Shown here piece after piece: positions 26,442 through 31,737 of a stretch of 32,960 bases of DNA. Location: contig CAIZPP010000192.1 in assembly GCA_903934875.1 (NCBI GenBank), forward strand, positions 1 to 32,960, read 5' to 3'. Within the stretch, counting starts at the first letter, position 1, and every line of letters begins with the position of its first letter. The stretch comes from an uncultured Methylococcaceae bacterium. GTDB lineage: Bacteria > Pseudomonadota > Gammaproteobacteria > Methylococcales > Methylococcaceae. Made by a program: the position numbers and the translations under genes. A model generated the notes under the pieces. That model did no database searches and was not told where the DNA came from. It saw only the letters and a program-made list of their open reading frames with translations.

Positions 26442-26843
26442 TCAGATCCAATCCCTTTTGATATGTTTAGGTACTCGCTTTGATTGGGAATATGAAACCT
26501 GTATTCGCAAGAGAAGCGAATTCGAAGCTGGGGGATATTTAATCCTAAAAAGTCCAGATGCAAGGCAGTCGTGAATGTGCTCTAAGCTTTCAGTACGGCA
26601 ATGATTGAAGGCAATTATGGATTCATGCTTTACGAAAGGATGATCGCCACTGGTGAGCGGGCAGGTCATTTCGCATCTTGGGAACTGACTTACGACTGGG
26701 GCCAGCAGTGCCTTTGGCTTTCCATTAATTTCCTTTATGTCAAATATTACAACAAAGAGATGGTCGCCGATTGACCCACTGGGAATAAGAATGGTTGTTC
26801 CTGCCGTTATAATCGGCTCCCCAACACAAGTTTTCACTGTCAT
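26442..26843 (-). CDS. Probable toxin partner of the Panacea protein
   Basis: 133 aa, located 11 nt downstream of the Panacea gene on the same strand. It has a compact beta-rich look: TTILIPSG, then DHLFVVIFDI, ALLAPVVS, and a conserved-looking TCPLTSGDHPFVKHESIIAFN block (about 60-80), followed by a helical/strand tail. This pattern (IPSG..DHLFVV..GDHPFVKH) recalls small SH3-like PemK/MazF-type proteins, but I cannot confirm the family. No catalytic residue can be assigned with certainty. Function as a toxin rests on its place next to an antitoxin-type Panacea protein, which is inference. Start ATG 26843 has a weak ribosome site. Confidence 0.6.
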   Translation of the reverse strand: MTVKTCVGEPIITAGTTILIPSGSIGDHLFVVIFDIKEINGKPKALLAPVVSQFPRCEMTCPLTSGDHPFVKHESIIAFNHCRTESLEHIHDCLASGLFRIKYPPASNSLLLRIQVSYSQSKRVPKHIKRDWI

Positions 26844-26854
26844 GCTTTTTAAGC

Positions 26855-27454
26855 TTATTCTGAATGCGCATAAAATGCTAATATTTGCTTAGTTTGCGCT
26901 TCAATAGATTCCTCCTCAAAACCAACGTACTTCAGGATATCCTCAATAGCGATCCACTTCGTACCTTCGCCTTTCTTCCAAGTCCATTCTGGGAAATAGG
27001 CGGTGTTATGCAAATATTTTTCTAATCGCGTTGCCGACCAATGACCATATTTATTCCAAATACCCTCAAGCAACTCTATCTCGGATTCACTGAACCGATC
27101 CAAATCATCTAATGACTGATATTTACAGTTAGATGCCAAGTGCACATATTGATGTCGATGACCCCCATCAACTGTAATTAAATCACCCCAGAAATTTGGC
27201 GGAAAAGAGCGACTTTTACCCTCTATCAAGGCTAGGGTCTCTGACGTTACAGGACCATGTTGTAAAGCTCCCAATCGGTCGCCAAGCATTGGTTCGCCAA
27301 ATTTCTCATACGAGGCTCGCTCAGCTAGGTAAAGCCATTTAATCAGACGCAATTTAGTTACGTTCATCCGGCCTAAAGTTGATTTTTTCATAAAGAAAAA
27401 AACCAACTGGCCGGCCTTTTTTACGTCAAAATGATTAATATTAAGCTGAGACAT
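26855..27454 (-). CDS. Panacea-domain (SocA/DUF4065-like) putative antitoxin
   Basis: 199 aa from ATG 27454 (MSQLNINHFDVKKAGQ). The Panacea signature is clear: VTKLRLIKWLYLAERASYEK, then GDRLGALQHGPVTSETLALI (about residues 32-75), and the SESEIELLEGIWNKYG stretch further on. Panacea domains neutralise diverse toxins in two-gene systems, so the small gene 11 nt downstream is the expected partner. The open frame extends to 27625, but the added residues come from the intron and repeat scraps upstream and are not used. Order here is antitoxin first. Alternative roles of this domain (phage-linked adaptors) cannot be excluded. Confidence 0.8.
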   Translation of the reverse strand: MSQLNINHFDVKKAGQLVFFFMKKSTLGRMNVTKLRLIKWLYLAERASYEKFGEPMLGDRLGALQHGPVTSETLALIEGKSRSFPPNFWGDLITVDGGHRHQYVHLASNCKYQSLDDLDRFSESEIELLEGIWNKYGHWSATRLEKYLHNTAYFPEWTWKKGEGTKWIAIEDILKYVGFEEESIEAQTKQILAFYAHSE

Positions 27455-27520
27455 GATCGGATATTTGTTTTGCGGTGCATCTGTATATTTTAACATGACT
27501 TTTTGGAGCTTGCCTCTTAA

Positions 27521-27589
27521 GGTAGGAGCCTCTGTAGCCAAGAAGCCCCCGCACAGACCTGGACGTGCAGTTTTTCCGCATCCGGTTCC
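27521..27589 (-). mobile_element. Degenerate 3' end of a group II intron (domains V and VI)
   Basis: On the minus strand, AACCGGATGCGG, AAAAA, CTGCACGTCC then GGTCTGTGCGGGGGC resembles domain V, including the two-base CG bulge, followed by a domain VI-like hairpin ending CTACC. No reverse transcriptase frame is present upstream, and several stem pairs are broken, so this is a remnant. Confidence 0.5.
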
Positions 27590-27662
27590 TCGCTTGTACT
27601 CGCTTTCCGCTTTCGCGTCGAGCAAAACTTTTGCTCGAATTGTAATCCCCCCCCATTGGATT

Positions 27663-27855
27663 TGCCGACGAAGGAGGCGTATCAGCCGTTTTGTGTTTCA
27701 AAGGTCTCTCGTTAATCCAGCTTCGTGTTCGGCGAGCGCCGCATTGATAAGGAAATCTAGTTTTCCAGAATTCGAATCGGCTTCCAGTTTTTTATCCCAA
27801 CGTGCTTGGTCGAATTCAACAAACCAATACCTCAGCGCATCCTATGGCCCTATTG
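27663..27855. repeat. Dispersed repeat split by a gene fragment
   Basis: TGCCGACGAAGGAGGCGTATC (first 20 bases; 27663 on) and ACCTCAGCGCATCCTATGGC (27830 on) match the two halves of the repeat at 26332-26402. The intervening bases are instead the coding scrap at 27698-27841. Confidence 0.5.
27698..27841 (-). pseudogene. C-terminal scrap of a small conserved protein
   Basis: Minus-strand frame without a start codon reads YWFVEFDQARWDKKLEADSN, then SGKLDFLINAALAEHEAGLT and RDL before TGA (27698-27700). The pattern (WD..IEAD..GKLD.L...AL.E...G...DL) resembles the C-terminus of small proteins often seen in antitoxin-like loci, but I cannot name it. A TAG lies just upstream in frame. The fragment is embedded within a dispersed repeat. 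Confidence 0.45.
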
Positions 27856-27901
27856 CGCCTTTGTATGCGACTTACCGCGTTACTTAACTGCCCCCTTTGA
27901 T

Positions 27902-28789
27902 TCAGATTGTTTCTTGTTTTATGTTTTCCAACTCACGCCGTAAGTTGGTTTCAAGACGCGGAAACACCAATAGTTCGCCTTTTAATTTGTCAGCAGAATT
28001 TTTAGCATCAAGTAACTTAGGCTCAACCGAATCACTAAGCCATGAATTTACCTTAGTTCTTTGTCCCGGAACATTTCTGGCGGCAGCTCTAACAGTGTCA
28101 ATCCGGTTCATTTGTTCTTGGATTGAATTTGAAAATGACTCAATTTCATTAATTAGTAAAGTACGGGTATTTTCAAACGATTTATAAGCCCCGTAAATTG
28201 AAATAGAGTCAGGACGTACATCTATATCAAGCCCCTCAAGTTTTCTTACCGTGCCATCTGTACCTGTTACATTTATCAGATGATTGACTGTTCCCATTAG
28301 TGCCTTGATTGCAACTCGTTGACGATTTACGCAATCAAGCAAACCTGCCGTGTTTTGTATCGTTTGCAAATGAATATTAAGATTTGAGGCATGTAGATTG
28401 ATGTTATTTGTGAATCGCTCAAATGTTGATGCTGAAACTATCAATTCCATTATGTCAATTTGCAATTGAATTTGACGATGTTCTAATTCATTTTTGTTTT
28501 GAATTGAGGAAAGTTTCTTTCGGTTATCGTCAATATCTGAGAGCAGTTCTGCAATATCGCTTTTATTTAAATTTTCGCCTCCCATTATGTCGGGACGCTC
28601 ATTAGTTTTACTTGTTTCAGTTGGCGGAGATTGGGGGGTATCGTTTTCGTAGATAATTTTTCTTCCTTGTAAAAGAGCGTCAACAACTGATGCGGCGGTA
28701 GATAAAACATATTCAGCTCCCTTTACAATATTTTTTGCAACAGTAATTGCACTACTAACCCATCCACCAATAGACGATAAAATCCCCAT
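27902..28789 (-). CDS. Unrecognised helical protein with amphipathic N-terminus
   Basis: 295 aa with no family that I recognise. Residues 1-45 (MGILSSIGGWVSSAITVAKN and on) are small, hydrophobic and amphipathic, like a membrane-active or membrane-resting helix. A polar linker rich in Ser/Thr/Pro follows, then mostly helical, Asn/Leu/Glu-rich sequence to the end, likely coiled coils. There is no signal peptide and no catalytic motif. It is AT-rich compared with the core genes, suggesting transfer. It sits downstream of another unrecognised gene on the same strand, with a structured palindrome between them. A pore-forming or immunity-type role is conceivable, without direct evidence. Confidence 0.7.
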   Translation of the reverse strand: MGILSSIGGWVSSAITVAKNIVKGAEYVLSTAASVVDALLQGRKIIYENDTPQSPPTETSKTNERPDIMGGENLNKSDIAELLSDIDDNRKKLSSIQNKNELEHRQIQLQIDIMELIVSASTFERFTNNINLHASNLNIHLQTIQNTAGLLDCVNRQRVAIKALMGTVNHLINVTGTDGTVRKLEGLDIDVRPDSISIYGAYKSFENTRTLLINEIESFSNSIQEQMNRIDTVRAAARNVPGQRTKVNSWLSDSVEPKLLDAKNSADKLKGELLVFPRLETNLRRELENIKQETI

Positions 28790-28853
28790 AATCCATACTC
28801 CTAAAATTAACGTTCAAATTATCATTTACTGAAAATACCACTTAGTTCATTAC

Positions 28854-28929
28854 ATAAGCCCAAGCAACCCCATTTGCACGAACGTGGGGCTAAGGCGTGA
28901 CCCCTTTAGCGCAGGGTTATCGGGCTTAT
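28854..28929. repeat. Structured intergenic palindrome
   Basis: ATAAGCCC (28854-28861) pairs exactly with GGGCTTAT (28922-28929); further inside, AACCC pairs with GGGTT and CCCC with GGGG. The outer arm overlaps the stop codon of the upstream gene. Its shape recalls an integron attC site, but the required G-TTRRRY core is not exact. Confidence 0.45.
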
Positions 28930-29327
28930 TCTTCAAGGATAACAAATTCATAGTCATTTGGTAATAGTGATGAATAATCTAAACTTTCCAGTGTAAGACT
29001 TGGTGGGATTGAAAAGCCTAAACTCTGGAAATATTCAGCATGAGAAAGAGGGATATTTTTTCCAGATGAACCATCGTGGCCGCTCCCATCAAGATTGACG
29101 GAATACAATTCCTTGCCACTCCCAGAGGGTTTAGCATAAACATGAGCATGCTTCTGCGTCATTGTGCTCGTGTTGTGAGGATCAACTCTATAAGAACATT
29201 TTGTTCCAGGAATGGTTTTATATGTTAAGTGTTCAAGAGCAAGAGACAACCTTGCCAACTTTTCTTGAGTGGTATCTTCATCTCGGACTAAATCAAACAA
29301 TTTTTTTCGCATTTTGTAGTTTTCCAA
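28926..29327 (-). CDS. Unrecognised small protein with His/Gly-rich core
   Basis: 133 aa. The N-terminal 45 residues are helical and charged. The middle carries TQKHAHVYAKPSGSGKELYS followed by VNLDGSGHDGSSG, and the C-terminal part ends with an acidic tail (YEFVILEE). The HAHVYAK..GKELYSVN.DGSGHDG pattern looks like a conserved small domain, but I cannot assign it a function. ATG 29327 or 29312 (MRKKLFDL) may be used. There is no signal peptide. It is AT-rich and lies in the accessory island upstream of the helical protein gene; the two may be a functional pair, which is inference from orientation only. Confidence 0.65.
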   Translation of the reverse strand: MENYKMRKKLFDLVRDEDTTQEKLARLSLALEHLTYKTIPGTKCSYRVDPHNTSTMTQKHAHVYAKPSGSGKELYSVNLDGSGHDGSSGKNIPLSHAEYFQSLGFSIPPSLTLESLDYSSLLPNDYEFVILEE

Positions 29328-29347
29328 AATCTATGGAGTGGGAATAG

Positions 29348-29736
29348 CCCTTTCTTCAGCTTGCCCAACTTTGTATTCGGCCTTAGAAACGAAGCCTATA
29401 CAGAAAAATCAATAAATCTGACGTTTTCTTTCGCGTCAGCGCTGAAATCTAATCCGTCAAGCCGTAGACTCCCAATTGGGAAACACCGAACCGCCAAGAT
29501 AAAACCCAGCGGCCCGCCTGCTTGCAAGCCAAGCTAATACGGCTAAATTTTACCCAATCCACATCTGGAAATACAACATTTTCTTATGGTAAAAGTTGAT
29601 TTTTCAGGGTTTCGGTAATATTACCCAAAATGGCTGATACAATAGCTTTTGGCACGAAAGTAGCTTAGGTAAAAAACCGTCGCGTAACAGCGGTTGGAAA
29701 AACACGGCAAGCTTGATGTCACAAGAATGCCCAATA
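29348..29736. other. Spacer before the IS1-interrupted repeat
   Basis: No supported gene. It contains a perfect 12-bp palindrome GGTAATATTACC at 29614-29625 and nearby TTTACCC/GGGT motifs, which could be an operator for a lost or unrecognised transcript. Confidence 0.35.
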
Positions 29737-29774
29737 TGCAGCGTTTTCATCTTTAGGTGATGGGTTTAATTGAT

Positions 29775-30260
29775 TTATAATACTTGAAAGCAGTATCTAT
29801 TGATAAACAATCCAATTACCGTATCGTGAAGCACTTCCGACTTTGAAAAGCAGATGGTTTTCCGCACCAGCCGCTTGATGCGGGTGCGCAGCGACAGGTT
29901 TTTGTTCTCTATCTTCTGGGTGTGGCGTTTGCCGACCACATGCTTTTCCTTGGGGATGAACACCGGGTAGCTGCCCCAGTCGTCCGTGTAATAGGTTCGG
30001 ATGTTGAAGGCTTTCAAGTTCGAGATCAGCCGACCGCAGACCTCGTCCTGCCGCCTCCCGAACACGAACGACAGGATGCACCCCGTTGCCGCGTCGATGG
30101 CATACCAGAGCCACCGCTGGTTCTTCTTGTTGCCGACGAAGCTCCATTGCTCGTCCGCTTGGGCATTCATAGGCGGATCAATGAGATGCCTTATTTCAAC
30201 ATCAATGTCGTGGCTACCCACGTAAGGGTTCACGGTGACCACCTCGGCGGACTTTTTTTT
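29775..30260 (-). CDS. insB: IS1 transposase, InsB part (translated by -1 frameshift)
   Basis: About 160 aa joined to InsA by slippage on A8 (30253-30260). It shows the DDE-type features of IS1: DEQWSFVGNKKNQRWLWYAI, TYYTDDWGSYPVFIP, and HVVGKRHTQKIENKNLSLRT with a following IKRL. There is no independent ribosome site, so the active transposase is the InsA-InsB fusion. The frame is intact to its stop close to the left inverted repeat. No disrupting stops or frameshifts are seen apart from the programmed one. Confidence 0.88.
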   Translation of the reverse strand, partial: KKKSAEVVTVNPYVGSHDIDVEIRHLIDPPMNAQADEQWSFVGNKKNQRWLWYAIDAATGCILSFVFGRRQDEVCGRLISNLKAFNIRTYYTDDWGSYPVFIPKEKHVVGKRHTQKIENKNLSLRTRIKRLVRKTICFSKSEVLHDTVIGLFINRYCFQVL

Positions 30261-30505
30261 AGCGTGGCGATGACCGTACCCTTGCCGATGCCCAAGACAC
30301 GGGCGGTGTCGCGGATGCCGCTGCCGTTCATGGCCATGTCCTCGATCTGGTCTTTGACGCCGGGTTCGTAGGCGCGGTAGACATAATCGGTTTTGAAGAT
30401 GCGCCCACAATCCTTGCACTTAAAGCGGGACTGGCCGCTTTGAGTGCCGTAGCGAACCACCGCCGTGCTGTTGCAATACTTGTAGGGAACAAGTTGATAT
30501 GCCAT
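30230..30505 (-). CDS. insA: IS1 InsA protein
   Basis: 91 aa. An N-terminal zinc-finger-like region (CNSTAVVRYGTQSGQSRFKC, then KDCGRIFKTDY) is followed by a helix-turn-helix segment MNGSGIRDTARVLGIGKGTV. InsA alone binds the inverted repeats and represses transposition; with frameshifting it is the DNA-binding half of the transposase. The frame ends SPPRWSP just after the A8 run. The start ATG 30505 is about 70 bp inside the right end of the element, as expected. Confidence 0.9.
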   Translation of the reverse strand: MAYQLVPYKYCNSTAVVRYGTQSGQSRFKCKDCGRIFKTDYVYRAYEPGVKDQIEDMAMNGSGIRDTARVLGIGKGTVIATLKKSPPRWSP

Positions 30506-30688
30506 ATTATTTGTAAAATTGAATAAATTTTGAGATACTGTTGATTATATCAATAAATCAATTAAACCCACCACCCATCTTTAAAATATACCTAAATAAT
30601 GGATATTCAGTTAACCCTTCGCGTTAACTGAATAACCTACCCTTTCATACAAGCTAGCTAGTAACTCTTTGATGTTGAAAACGCTGTG

Positions 30689-31246
30689 CTGCAACCAATC
30701 ACGAGACACATCGCCAAAGACAAGGAAAAATGGATTCAGCAGCGACGGCTTGGTGTTATACAACAAAGGTTTCCCGGATAAATTGACGACTCAGCCGCCG
30801 GCGGATTCGACGACGCACTGGGCGGCTGCCGTGTCCCACTCTGAAGTCGGACCAAGGCGCGGATAAAGATCGGACTCCCCTTCGGCGACGAAGCAAAACT
30901 TCAAGGAACTGCCGACCGACTTCATTTTGTAATCGCCTAGTCGCAGCAGATAAGACTTCACTTCCTCCGTCAGATGCGAGCGGCTGCCAACCACCACAGG
31001 GGGATGTGATGCCTGTGCGCGGGCGAAAATTTGCACAGGGCTTTCCTGTCCGACTGCTTTGTACGCACAGGAACCGGCAGTGGAAAAATAGCAAAGCTCG
31101 GTCACGGGGGCATAAACAACCCCCAAAACCGGGCGATGCTGATGGATCAAAGCGATGTTAACGGTAAATTCGCCGTCCCGTTTGACAAACTCCTTGGTTC
31201 CGTCTAAGGGATCAATCAACCAATACGTTTCCCATCGCCTGCGTTG
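30689..31246 (-). pseudogene. cysQ: cysQ pseudogene, 3'(2'),5'-bisphosphate nucleotidase
   Basis: Reads RRWETYWLIDPLDGTKEFVK at its 5' side, then EFTVNIALIHQHRPVLGVVYAP, SVGSSLKFCFVAEGESDLYP and TSEWDTAAAQCVVESAGG, all typical of CysQ, which hydrolyses PAP and PAPS in sulfate assimilation. It is broken in three ways: the N-terminal third is missing, replaced by palindromic repeats; an in-frame TGA interrupts it at 30791-30793; and homology continues past that stop (VVNLSGKPLLYNTKPSLLNP) to DWLQ, where the repeat element takes over. The metal-binding DPLDGT motif remains, but the first acidic metal ligand region is lost. A start codon at 31219 would give only a partial protein. Confidence 0.85.
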
Positions 31247-31249
31247 CTC

Positions 31250-31737
31250 AAATGGGATTTATGCTCGTTCCCAAGCTACTGCTTGGGAATGCGGTCTTTG
31301 AAACTCCAGCTTCCCGGCAGGATGGCAAGCAGGAGCTTGTAAGGGATGGGTTCCCAAGCTGGAGCTTGGGAACCAGAGGAACATCCGTAAAGGTAAAGGT
31401 GCGCAATGCGCACCCTACATGGCTCAGCAATCGAGTTGGGTGCGGTAACCCGGTTGGATATGCCGAGTCGCGATTGATGGGCTTCGCAAGTTCAGCCTAT
31501 CCGACCCTCACCGGTACGGCATTTCATCGTAGGATGTGCCGAGGAACGAGGCGCATCGTTCGCGTTTGCGGCCATCGCGATTGATGCGCTTCGCAAGCTC
31601 AGCACATCCTACGGCCCTCGCAGACGTACATCCGTAGTACATCCGTAGGGCGGAATAGGCGGTACTCCGCCGTATTCCGCCGCATGTATAGCCATTCGGC
31701 GCAATACGCGAGTACGCTATTGCGCCCTACGGCCCTG
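31250..31737. repeat. Cluster of dispersed palindromic repeats
   Basis: No gene. Visible palindromes are TTCCCAAGC/GCTTGGGAA (31268-31289), GGTTCCCAAGC/GCTTGGGAACC (31349-31374), GTAGGATGTGC/GCACATCCTAC enclosing a GCGCATCG-type repeat (31529-31612), GGCGGAATA/TATTCCGCC (31649-31681) and GGCGCAATA/TATTGCGCC (31698-31726). Several of these types recur elsewhere in the window. They fill the gap between the broken cysQ and the RHS gene, and so lie where the cysQ N-terminus has been lost. Confidence 0.75.

Larger units (their letters stand above)
29756..30575 (-). mobile_element. IS1-family insertion sequence
   Basis: 820 bp with ends GGTGATGGGTTTAATTGATT and, as complement on the right, GGTGGTGGGTTTAATTGATT (23-bp inverted repeats with one mismatch). 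It is bounded by an exact 8-bp target duplication CATCTTTA (29748-29755, 30576-30583). It encodes two overlapping frames, insA and insB, with an A8 slippery run between them, as in IS1. It looks intact and recently inserted. Confidence 0.93.
29737..30688 (+). repeat. Inverted-repeat element, type A, copy 5 (split by IS1-like element)
   Basis: Left piece TGCAGCGTTTTCATCTTTA (29737-29755) and right piece CATCTTTAAAATATACCTAA to GAAAACGCTGTG (30576-30688). Removing the insertion and one target duplication gives 124 bp. The central palindrome is the best in the window (GGATATTCAGTTAAC with GTTAACTGAATA). Both termini read TG rather than TA. End 2 overlaps the 3' end of the cysQ pseudogene. Confidence 0.85.

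Noticed and set aside
27453-27887. 144-aa plus-strand frame
   Set aside because: It runs antisense through the Panacea 5' region, the intron remnant and repeats, with no motif support.
28854-28929. Definite integron attC site
   Set aside because: The outer arms pair, but the core lacks an exact GTTRRRY/RYYYAAC match and no integrase is present in the window, so it is listed only as a palindrome.
2099-30688. CRISPR array from the recurring repeats
   Set aside because: Copies are kilobases apart with genes between them, have inverted ends, and show no regular spacers.
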